Origin: Allohahella sp002354735
GTDB taxonomy: Bacteria; Pseudomonadota; Gammaproteobacteria; Pseudomonadales; Oleiphilaceae
DNA length: 64,000 nucleotides
Direction of reading: 5' to 3'
Assembly (NCBI RefSeq): GCF_047946665.1
Contig: NZ_CP172312.1
Location: forward strand, 930,001 to 994,000
The first letter of the stretch is position 1; each line of letters opens with the position of its first letter. Positions 54,036 to 62,020 of the stretch are shown piece by piece. Below the pieces are notes generated by a model. It ran no database searches. It saw only the letters and a list, made by a program, of their open reading frames with translations, and was not told the origin of the DNA. Made by a program: the position numbers and the translations under genes.

Positions 54036-56120
54036 ATGGTGGGCGTAAGCCGGGAGAGTTTTATTAACGAACAGTCCGACACTTTATTCACGCTTCGCGA
54101 TTTCGTGTCGAGTAAGACGCTGGATATTACGGAGATACGCCGAATATTCCTGCCAGTACTGAAGCAGCTCGCCCTGCTGCATCAGCGTGGTCTGGTCCAT
54201 CGGGCGGTCAACCCCGATACCATCTACAGGGAAAGTAACGGACAGTGGCGTCTCTTGCCGATAGAGGAGCTGCCGGATTCGGAATCGCCCGATCCCTTCG
54301 ATGACCGTCGCATTCCCATGTCGAATGCGCAGCTCGATCCAGACTTCGCCCCCATCGAGCAGTTTTCGGTAGATCTCAGACGACAAGGCCCATGGACCGA
54401 TATCTACAGCGTAGCCGGCACGATGTACCTCTGCATCGCAGGCCACACCCCTGTGGGCGCCAAAGACAGGGTCGCCAGCGGGGAGCCGTATGACAAGGAT
54501 ATTGACCCGCTACTTTGGCTTGCGAGCTCGAGCGAAGGTCGCTTCGAGGGTAAGTTCCTCAGACTGATCGACAAGGGCCTGACCTACTTCCATTATGACA
54601 GACCGCAGACTATCGAGCCCTGGGCCGCTGCGCTGTTTGGTTCGTCCGCACTTGCCAATACCAAGCTGCCCGCAACACGACCGAAGCGGCCGGTACCGGT
54701 GCCGGTGCTGGAAGAGAGCGTCGAGACGGGTGTAGTCGATGATCCAGCGATGCCTGGGCAGGTATCGGCGGAGGCTAGCCCTGCTTCCAATGAGCCAGCA
54801 ATTCGTGAGAGTGGAAGTACGCAGGCCGCCGAGTCCGCGCCAACACAAGCTCCACCTGTGGTTCGTCAGGCAGCAAAGACTGAACAGCCAGCAAATCGCA
54901 AACCCGCATCCTCACCCGCCGCTGAAGTTGATGAGGAGGATTACGAGGCCAGGCACGCAGAGTCGTTGCCGCGTGTGCCTCAGATGAACGAGCGCGCAGG
55001 ACCCTTGGACGGCGTACAGCGAAAAGTCTCCGCCCAAAAAGCCGCGCCACCGCAACTTGGAACCGAGAGCTCTTCGCCCCAGAGGACTGCGCTAGGAAGC
55101 GCCGAGCCGCAGAAGCCTGCGGCTCGCAAGCCTGCACCTCAGCAACAGGCGCGTCCGGCACCACAGCCTGCGCCACCCAGGTACGCTGGAACAGGAAGTC
55201 AGGGCTTTTTCGCTGACGACCACCATGGCGGCGATGAAGATCTCTATGCTGAACGAATGTCTGATACGACCGGACGCTACAACCAGGCATCACGCAATCG
55301 CGGCCGCGTTCGGCGTGACAGCGAAGAGGAGGGTGGCTGGCTGGCCGTGATTGCCAGCGCGCTTCTTTTGCTGGTGGCGCTTGGCGTGGGAATCATGTTC
55401 GTCAATGACATCTCGATTACCGAAGGCGTTGCCATCCTGAAGCGCGAGGCAGGCCTCATCGAGCCTGAGCCGCCAGTAGCACCAGTGCAGGAAGAGAACT
55501 CGCTGCCTGCCAACGTGCAGTTCAGCGATCCTGTGGAGCCAGAGCAACCGCTGGGCAGCAGTAACCGAGGCACTATCGATAGGGAGAGTGGCTTCCCCGT
55601 GGACGAGGTTGGTGGCACAGAGCCAGAGGGCGTCACTGCACCTGATGGCGTGATTGCACCGGAAGCCGATGTCGACACGCGGCGTCGGGAAGAATTGCAG
55701 CGTCTTGAGGACCGCACAGAACAGGAGTCTTCGGAGATTACTGAACAGGTTGGCGAGGCCGCCTATCAGGGACCCAATCTGAGTCAGACACCCCTGCAGC
55801 GGGCCGAGGTCGAAGCCATCCTGAGGCGTTTCCGCAATGCGCTGGAAACCCTGGATTCGGGCGCTATCAACAGGATTGCGCTGCTCAGCGAGCGTCGTCA
55901 TACCTATCTCAACTACCTTATTGAAAGCTTTGCCTCGAGTAAGGTAGAGGGCGGTCGATTCGAAATGTCAGAAGGCAACATGTCGGCCAGTGCACGACTG
56001 CAGATGGTGCGTCTCATCGATACCAACGGTCTGGTGTCGCAGCCACCGCAGGGCCTGCGGCAGATCGACCTGCAGGTACTACGTGCTCGCAATGGTGAGC
56101 CAATTATCCATTGGCAATAG
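54036..56120 (+). CDS. Membrane-anchored pseudokinase-like protein
   Basis: An in-frame TAG right before ATG 54036 sets the start. The 694-residue protein begins with a kinase C-lobe: ILK-type helix then GLVHRAVNPDTIY (residues 52-64), where the catalytic HRD-x4-N motif of serine/threonine kinases has become HRAVNPD, and the region PWTDIYSVAGTMYLCIAGHTP, which matches the kinase helix-F block. No N-lobe, ATP-binding lysine or DFG is visible. A Pro/Ala/Gln-rich linker (about 210-390), one membrane helix (434-456) and a periplasmic acidic region follow. It cannot phosphorylate by the usual mechanism and probably acts as a scaffold or sensor; that is inference. It overlaps the next gene. Confidence 0.75.
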   Translation: MVGVSRESFINEQSDTLFTLRDFVSSKTLDITEIRRIFLPVLKQLALLHQRGLVHRAVNPDTIYRESNGQWRLLPIEELPDSESPDPFDDRRIPMSNAQLDPDFAPIEQFSVDLRRQGPWTDIYSVAGTMYLCIAGHTPVGAKDRVASGEPYDKDIDPLLWLASSSEGRFEGKFLRLIDKGLTYFHYDRPQTIEPWAAALFGSSALANTKLPATRPKRPVPVPVLEESVETGVVDDPAMPGQVSAEASPASNEPAIRESGSTQAAESAPTQAPPVVRQAAKTEQPANRKPASSPAAEVDEEDYEARHAESLPRVPQMNERAGPLDGVQRKVSAQKAAPPQLGTESSSPQRTALGSAEPQKPAARKPAPQQQARPAPQPAPPRYAGTGSQGFFADDHHGGDEDLYAERMSDTTGRYNQASRNRGRVRRDSEEEGGWLAVIASALLLLVALGVGIMFVNDISITEGVAILKREAGLIEPEPPVAPVQEENSLPANVQFSDPVEPEQPLGSSNRGTIDRESGFPVDEVGGTEPEGVTAPDGVIAPEADVDTRRREELQRLEDRTEQESSEITEQVGEAAYQGPNLSQTPLQRAEVEAILRRFRNALETLDSGAINRIALLSERRHTYLNYLIESFASSKVEGGRFEMSEGNMSASARLQMVRLIDTNGLVSQPPQGLRQIDLQVLRARNGEPIIHWQ

Positions 56121-56820
56121 TCCGGCCTTGATCTCCATTATCATACCGGCGCTGAACGAGGCCGAGGCCTTCATGGGAGGCCCCGGACTCAGCTTGCAGG
56201 CCCTCAGACAGCGTTGGCCAGCGGAACGACTGGAGATCATCACCGTGGATGCCGACAGCCGTGATCAGACCAGACTACTGGCGGCGCAGTTTTCCGATCA
56301 GGTCATCATCGCGCCACCCGATAGCCGGGGACGCAGCCGGCAAATGAACCTCGGCGCGGCTGCCGCTAACGGCGAACTCCTGGTCTTCTTACACGCTGAT
56401 ACTGAATTGGAGGGGGACCTTGGCAGCCTCGAGCAGCTTCTTGCTCCAGAGGTCCCGTGGGGGCGCTGTCGCGTTCGGCTTACCGGCTCCCGCCGAATCT
56501 TCAGGCTCGTCGAAACCATGATGGAATGGCGCTCCCGACTGAGTGGCGTCTGCACCGGCGATCAGGTTTTCGTCGTCCGTCGGGCAGTATTCGAAAAGCT
56601 TGGCGGCTTCCAGCCAATTCCGCTGATGGAAGATGTGGAATTCAGTAAGCGGCTACGCCGTCTGGCCTGGCCAAAACGCCTGCCGCTAATCGCGCAAACT
56701 TCGAGCCGGCGCTGGGAGCGGCACGGGGCGTGGCGAACCATTCTGCTCATGTGGCGGCTCAGGCTCGCCTATTTCCTCGGGGCTTCACCAGAGACCCTCG
56801 CTCGTCAATATGGCCGCTGA
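56092..56820 (+). CDS. Glycosyltransferase family 2, rSAM/selenodomain-associated type
   Basis: I use ATG 56092, 29 bases inside the previous gene; a longer frame from 55990 has a non-conserved head. The 242-residue enzyme has ISIIIPALNEAEAF, RLEIITVDADSRDQT, SRGRSRQMNLGA, LVFLHADTEL and GVCTGDQVFVVRRAVFEKLGGF, the pattern of the TIGR04283-type transferases. It overlaps the DUF2064 gene by 11 bases, the partner it usually accompanies. The acceptor is unknown. No radical-SAM or selenodomain gene is present in this window. Confidence 0.85.
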   Translation: MVSQLSIGNSPALISIIIPALNEAEAFMGGPGLSLQALRQRWPAERLEIITVDADSRDQTRLLAAQFSDQVIIAPPDSRGRSRQMNLGAAAANGELLVFLHADTELEGDLGSLEQLLAPEVPWGRCRVRLTGSRRIFRLVETMMEWRSRLSGVCTGDQVFVVRRAVFEKLGGFQPIPLMEDVEFSKRLRRLAWPKRLPLIAQTSSRRWERHGAWRTILLMWRLRLAYFLGASPETLARQYGR

Positions 56821-57481
56821 GTCCCCTGCGCAGCTGGTCATACTGGCCAAACGGCCGCGGCTTGGTGCGGTGAAAACACGCCTGGCGGCAGAGACTGGAG
56901 CGGTAGAGGCATTGGCGATATATCAGCAGTTGCTGCAGCTTCAGATTGATCATGCCCGTGCTTACGTCAAGGCAGTCCCTGGCCGAAGTGCCCGTATAGA
57001 CTGGGACCGACCTGAGGTACAGACGCCGCGAACAGTGGCCGAGCCCGGCTGGCTGGCAGACGGCGTACAGGGTATGGGGTCAATCGGAGACCGTATGGCT
57101 CTGGTCATCAGCCAGTTTTTTTGTTCGTCGATTCGGCAAAGTGATCGACTCATGATTGTAGGCAGTGATTGTCCATATCTGACTGAGCAGATACTCACTG
57201 CAGCTGAAGCCGCGCTCGATACCGCTGATTGTGTGCTCGTGCCGGCGCTCGATGGCGGGTATGTCCTGATCGGGGTGAACGGCCGTTTTGCGAAGTCGGG
57301 CTGCGATGTTTTTGAGGGTATGCCGTGGAGCCAGCCTGAGCTGTTGAAGGCTACGAGAGCGCGCTTGCAGTGGTCAAACGTCGTATGGACAGAGCTGCCA
57401 CCGCTTGAGGATATTGACGAGCTGCCGGCGCTACAGCGATGGCAGGCCTCGGCAGCTCGGGACGAGACTAGCGCTTTCTGA
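56810..57481 (+). CDS. DUF2064 transferase-like protein (rSAM/selenodomain-associated)
   Basis: The 223-residue protein has LVILAKRPRLGAVKTRLAA, GSIGDRMALVI, IVGSDCPYLTEQIL and VPALDGGYVLIGV, typical of the TIGR04282/DUF2064 family with a nucleotidyltransferase-like fold. It is normally found with the adjacent GT2. Start overlaps the GT2 end. It runs 14 bases into the convergent TPR gene. Confidence 0.85.
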   Translation: MAAESPAQLVILAKRPRLGAVKTRLAAETGAVEALAIYQQLLQLQIDHARAYVKAVPGRSARIDWDRPEVQTPRTVAEPGWLADGVQGMGSIGDRMALVISQFFCSSIRQSDRLMIVGSDCPYLTEQILTAAEAALDTADCVLVPALDGGYVLIGVNGRFAKSGCDVFEGMPWSQPELLKATRARLQWSNVVWTELPPLEDIDELPALQRWQASAARDETSAF

Positions 57482-59465
57482 AGTACCAGCTGGAGCCATT
57501 CTGGGCATCCCATTCGAGATGGGTCATTCGCTGCCAGGCCTGGGCACTGTTGCGGCGATGCGTCGAATGACCCTGCACGTTCTGTGCTTCCAGGGTCTTC
57601 CACTGGACTTCGTTGGCGAGTGCGCCAAGGAGGCGAGGCAGTTCTTCCGCCACAGCGCGAGCGCTCAACAGCTTCCTGAAACCATGCAGGCTATAAAATT
57701 CCGGCGTCCGAGCCAGCTCAGCGCATTCGCCTTCTGCAATGGCCGCCAGATAGCCAGCACGGATCTGCTGTAGTGCATAATGTCCTGGCGACTCTGACTG
57801 CCAAATGGCCTGACCATTCGAGTGATCAGCACCAAAGGCATTCAAGGCGGCATGAGCGTGATTCAGCCTGATATTGAGTACGCCATCACTTCGCAGCGCA
57901 TCGCGGAACAAGCCGAGCAAAATCTCGTTAGTTTCATCGTTGGCTGACCATTGGTCGATGCGCATAAAATCGAAGCGGTTGCCGTCTTTGATATACTGGC
58001 TGAACATCGACAGTGGCCAGAACACGATGTTCTCCAGCCCGTTCTCCTTCGCCTTGCGCGCACCGTAGGCAAGATCGCAGAGATCGAAATCCACGACCAA
58101 TACAGTGCTGTCGGTAAAACTTTTTGCGAAGGCCAGTGTCTGCGGGTCTGCCGCCGAGCCGATAATGGCAACCATCGCGTGCTCGGTTTTCAGATCGACG
58201 TCGAAGCGGCGCTGTAGTGCTTCAACCAGCAGACCTTCATCCTGCACAGGCAATGATTGCCAGGTCGGGTAGGGCAAGGGAATGTCATTGGCCGCCAGCA
58301 GGAGTTCTGCCTTCTTCTCAGAGAACTGCTGCTTGAAATTCTCGTCCGTCATGAAGTCGTAGAAGCTGCGCTGAAGCAGGTCCTGGCACTGGAGCGGCCA
58401 ATCCGCCACATCCAGCGCAGCCAGCAAGAGGGAATACGGCTGGCGCCAGAGGATATCGAACATCGAGACGACGATGCAGGCGCCGGCGAGTTCGTCCACC
58501 ATCGAGCCATTTGCAATCGAGCCGGCAGTGGCCGCACGGGCAATCTGCTGGTGGATGATGTCCAGTTGCAGACGCTCCTGCTCGCTGGTCTCGAACAGGC
58601 AGCCACTGCGAACCTGATAACTGGCCAGAGCCAGTGCAAGTTGCTGATGATCATCAGACAATGTACCGCTGTAGCAGACCGTGTCGAAAACCTTGCTCCT
58701 GAGGTAGATCAGCAGTGACTCGATCTCGGTCGAGGGCAGCAGTATACGATCGCAGGCACTGAGCAGCAGCTGATCGCTTTTCGCCACCTCGAGCAGCTCG
58801 ATATCCGCTGGCAGCGCCGCGTATTTATGTTCAAGGATATCAGCAACGACAGTCGCCAGGCGCTGTGGTGTGATCTGCTCATGACCAAGCAGGAAGAGAA
58901 GGTCATCTGCGATCATGGTGTTGTAATGATCTATCGCCAGGTGTTCACAGCAGTGTGTGATACCGGCAAAGATGCTTGGCCACACGTAGCCGAGCTCAAT
59001 CATGCGACGATAATGCATGTAGGCTTGATCGAAACGCTCCTGACCAGCGAGCACATGAGCGATGCCAAGGAAAGCCGACGCATTGCGATTGTCGAGCCTG
59101 AGCGCGGAGCGGAAGTGACCTTCTGCATCACCAAAGCGCTGTTCGATCAAGGCAAGATAGCCGAGGTTGCACAGCAGTTGCGGCTCCTCTGGTGACAGCT
59201 CGACCGCCTTCGTGAAAAGCTCACGTGCCTGCTCCAGACTTCGGCTGTCCAGCCGAATCCGGCCCAGCAGGCCTAGAGCCTGTGAATGCTCGGGCGACTG
59301 CCGCAGGACATCAGCCAGCAACTTTTCCGCCTTGGCAAAACAGTCACGCTTCACCTCGCCATCGATACCCGGACGGTTGCCCGCCGAGTAGTGCTGGTTG
59401 GCCGCGAGCACCTGGCTCGAAGCTGGCATGGCTGAAGTTTCTGACCTGGCTTGTTCAACGTACAT
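57468..59465 (-). CDS. TPR protein with methyltransferase-like C-terminus, flagellin-linked
   Basis: The 665-residue protein starts at ATG 59465 (GAGGTG upstream). Residues about 20-190 contain TPR helices (AEKLLADVLRQSPEHSQALGLLGRI, ARELFTKAVELSPEEPQLLCNLGYLAL). A helical middle follows. The C-terminal third has a class-I methyltransferase-like core (MVAIIGSAADPQTLAFAKSF, VLVVDFDLCD, FMRIDQWSANDE, LRSDGVLNIRL), resembling the arrangement in flagellin-modifying or lipid-linked TPR-methyltransferases. It lies 45 bases downstream of the flagellin gene on the same strand, so it probably modifies flagellin. That link is inference from position. Confidence 0.7.
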   Translation of the reverse strand: MYVEQARSETSAMPASSQVLAANQHYSAGNRPGIDGEVKRDCFAKAEKLLADVLRQSPEHSQALGLLGRIRLDSRSLEQARELFTKAVELSPEEPQLLCNLGYLALIEQRFGDAEGHFRSALRLDNRNASAFLGIAHVLAGQERFDQAYMHYRRMIELGYVWPSIFAGITHCCEHLAIDHYNTMIADDLLFLLGHEQITPQRLATVVADILEHKYAALPADIELLEVAKSDQLLLSACDRILLPSTEIESLLIYLRSKVFDTVCYSGTLSDDHQQLALALASYQVRSGCLFETSEQERLQLDIIHQQIARAATAGSIANGSMVDELAGACIVVSMFDILWRQPYSLLLAALDVADWPLQCQDLLQRSFYDFMTDENFKQQFSEKKAELLLAANDIPLPYPTWQSLPVQDEGLLVEALQRRFDVDLKTEHAMVAIIGSAADPQTLAFAKSFTDSTVLVVDFDLCDLAYGARKAKENGLENIVFWPLSMFSQYIKDGNRFDFMRIDQWSANDETNEILLGLFRDALRSDGVLNIRLNHAHAALNAFGADHSNGQAIWQSESPGHYALQQIRAGYLAAIAEGECAELARTPEFYSLHGFRKLLSARAVAEELPRLLGALANEVQWKTLEAQNVQGHSTHRRNSAQAWQRMTHLEWDAQNGSSWYFRKR

Positions 59466-59510
59466 TCGACACCTCGTTAACTGGTACTGCTTGTCTGATC
59501 AGAAAAGAAA

Positions 59511-61547
59511 TTAACCCTGCAGCAGCTGGAGAACCTGCTGTGGCTGGGCATTGGCCTGGGCCAGAATCGAAAGGCCAGCCTGCTGAAGCACCTGCTCACG
59601 TGAGAGCCGGGCAGTTTCTGCAGCAAAGTCGGCGTCACGAATCCGTGAGTTCGCAACTTCGAGATTTTCCACCGTGATTCGCTGATTGGTGATGGTCGAT
59701 TCGAAGCGGTTCTGGATCGCACCCAGGTTGGCACGCTGGAAGTTGATCGTGTTCAAAGCGTTTTCAACCGATTTCAATGCCCGGACTGCGCCATCTACAG
59801 TGCTGATGTCGACATCCCGAACAAGGCCGCCAGTCTCACTCGAGCCATAGGTGCCTGCGGTGAAGCCGCTGGTCGCCAGGTTGCCGGTCAGTGTGCCGAC
59901 TTCGATCTGACCAGCGGACTCGAGTGAAATCGTGCTGTAAGTGGTCGCGTTTGCAGGAAGACCCAATTGTCCGGCGTTGACACTCTGGTTGGCGATGGTG
60001 ATGTTTCTGCCGTCATCGGCGATCAGTCGATAGGTATCGTTGAATGCCTCGGCTCTGACACCAGTCTGTCCAGCCTTGTTGTTGACTGCGGAAACCACAG
60101 CTCGTTGCACGTCAGCGACTGTATCTGTAGCTGTAACCGAAACGCCGTAACTGACGCCGTTGATGTCGAAAGTATGCGCGTTGGCAGCAGGGGCGATGAC
60201 GCCGGCGTTTTGCACGGTCGGATTGGCTTTCGCTGTGACACCAGTCTGTTCCGAAACATCATTGATCGCCTTGGCCTTCGCGATGGCACTGAACGAAGGG
60301 TTTGTCTGCGATGCTGTATCGAAGTTAGGCTGGGTCGGACCGACAGGTACGCCGTTGATGACCACATCACCGGCTGCGAAGGCTGTGGCACCGACCGCAG
60401 CACCGACGGCACCGCTGTTGTTGCCACTGTAGGTACCTACCGACAGTCCAGCATTGCCAATGTTGCCGGTGTCCGTATCCAGTTCGATATTGGAACCGTC
60501 GCGGCTCACCAGAGTGAACGATCCGGAGTAAGTGGTGCCAGGTGCCGCACTCGATGCTGCGAGACCGAAAGTGCTGGTGTTGGCGCCGGCAGAGCTCAGG
60601 GTGATGTTGCGGCCATCTGCTGCCGTCAGTTGAACACCCAGCGCTGGATTGCCGCTAAAAGATGCGGTAACGCCCGACTGGCCCGATTTTTCGTTAATGG
60701 CCGAAACCACGTTCTCCAGGTTGACCTGGCCCGTCAGCGCGGTGGAGGTTACAAGGTTGACGCTGACGCCATTGATGAGAACCGCCTGGTTGCCGTTGGC
60801 AGGCGTATAGGCTGTGCCATCAACGAACGTGCCATTTACCACTGCTTCGACGCCGGTCTGCTCAGTCGATTTGTTGATGGCTGCCGCTTTCGAAATAGCG
60901 CTCTGCGCTTGGTCGAAGCGCGAGACCGTATCGTCGCTGGCTGCAGAACCACCGATGGCAAAGCCATTGATCTTCAGGTCCCCGGGCAGCATGGCTGCCG
61001 CCTCTGGCTCGGACGAGATACCGTCTGAAGCGGCCGCACCGAGTTTATCGACCGTCGCGCCATCGATACCGAAACTGACCGACTCACCTTCATTGGCGCC
61101 AATCTGGAATGTCACTGCCGAGAAGGTACCGTCGAGCAGTAGCGTGCCGTTGAAGTTGGTCTGGGTCGATACGCGCTCGATTTCCTGCAGCAGCTGGTCG
61201 ACTTCTGTGTTCAATGCCTGTCGGTCCACGGCGCTATTGGTGGCGTTAGCAGACTGCAGCGCCAGTTCACGAATTCGCTGAAGGTTCTCGGTCATTGCGC
61301 CGAGTGCGCCTTCCGCTGTCTGAGCCAGAGAAACTGCATCGCCTGAGTTGCGGATCGCAACCTCAAGACCACGCACCTGCGAGGTGAAGCGGGTGGAAAT
61401 GGCCAGACCGGCAGCGTCGTCTTTTGCACTGTTGATACGCAAGCCAGAAGACAATCTTTCCAGTGCGGTCTGAAAACCACTCTGCGATTGGTTCAGGTTG
61501 CGCTGTGCATTAATGGACGCCGAGTTGGTATTGATGATCTGTGGCAT
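59511..61547 (-). CDS. fliC: Flagellin with enlarged variable domain
   Basis: ATG 61547 (AAGGGG upstream) gives 678 residues, beginning MPQIINTNSASINAQRNLNQSQ; a longer frame adds a non-conserved head. The N-terminal D0/D1 region (to about 140) and C-terminal D1/D0 region (about 590-678, NTINFQRANLGAIQNRFESTI, RDADFAAETARLSREQVLQQAG) are standard. Between them lie several flagellin_IN-like repeats (VINGVPV, AINDVSEQTGVTA, DGRNITI). This is longer than common flagellins of 280-500 residues. It is divergent from the second flagellin. Confidence 0.95.
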   Translation of the reverse strand: MPQIINTNSASINAQRNLNQSQSGFQTALERLSSGLRINSAKDDAAGLAISTRFTSQVRGLEVAIRNSGDAVSLAQTAEGALGAMTENLQRIRELALQSANATNSAVDRQALNTEVDQLLQEIERVSTQTNFNGTLLLDGTFSAVTFQIGANEGESVSFGIDGATVDKLGAAASDGISSEPEAAAMLPGDLKINGFAIGGSAASDDTVSRFDQAQSAISKAAAINKSTEQTGVEAVVNGTFVDGTAYTPANGNQAVLINGVSVNLVTSTALTGQVNLENVVSAINEKSGQSGVTASFSGNPALGVQLTAADGRNITLSSAGANTSTFGLAASSAAPGTTYSGSFTLVSRDGSNIELDTDTGNIGNAGLSVGTYSGNNSGAVGAAVGATAFAAGDVVINGVPVGPTQPNFDTASQTNPSFSAIAKAKAINDVSEQTGVTAKANPTVQNAGVIAPAANAHTFDINGVSYGVSVTATDTVADVQRAVVSAVNNKAGQTGVRAEAFNDTYRLIADDGRNITIANQSVNAGQLGLPANATTYSTISLESAGQIEVGTLTGNLATSGFTAGTYGSSETGGLVRDVDISTVDGAVRALKSVENALNTINFQRANLGAIQNRFESTITNQRITVENLEVANSRIRDADFAAETARLSREQVLQQAGLSILAQANAQPQQVLQLLQG

Positions 61548-61729
61548 GTTGTTCCCCTTTGACGCTCTAGAGCGCTGGTCGTGAAGCCGTGACCTCAAAG
61601 GAGGCCTGTTGGGAGGGGTTAAGCACGGATGATGCCAATATTGATAATTTGGAAAGACGGCTAGTCAAGTAAGTGAAAATAAAGAGAAACTGGTTGGTTA
61701 GAAAATTTTGTGAGCTACTGTCGCCGTCA

Positions 61730-61801
61730 AAAAAGCGGCAAGGGTAGGGTGGTGAACGTGAAGTGCCGAAAGGAAAAGGCGCTCAAGTCTTGCCGCTTTT
61801 T
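61730..61801. repeat. 13-bp perfect inverted repeat in flagellin intergenic region
   Basis: AAAAAGCGGCAAG (61730-61742) and CTTGCCGCTTTTT (61789-61801) are exact complements with a 46-base loop. It lies between the divergent flagellin genes, upstream of both starts. It could be a regulator site or structured leader. Confidence 0.75.
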
Positions 61802-61895
61802 AGCCGATAGATGCATAAATGAAGAGTGATCCCATACCACGACCATATCATCCGAAAGGCTTACATTGTTTTACACAACACTCCCAAAAACACCA

Positions 61896-61922
61896 TAAAG
61901 AAAGTTTTTCCCGCGCCGTTAA
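61896..61922 (+). promoter_or_regulatory. Sigma-28 (FliA) promoter of second flagellin
   Basis: TAAA (61896-61899), exactly 15 bases, then GCCGTTAA (61915-61922). The known consensus is TAAA-N15-GCCGATAA, so only one base differs. It lies about 100 bases before the flagellin ATG at 62021. Confidence 0.88.
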
Positions 61923-62020
61923 CCTATTCAACAGACAGGCATACAAGATTCAGTCTTGGTTCGGTCTGAACACACAAAGCAGTTGAACTGCAACACGTAG
62001 TAGAAGTAACGGAGAATATT

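Noticed and set aside
59967..61028. 353-codon frame antisense to flagellin
   Set aside because: Arises from the repetitive codon use of the flagellin central domain; composition (Cys, Arg, Gly rich) is not protein-like.
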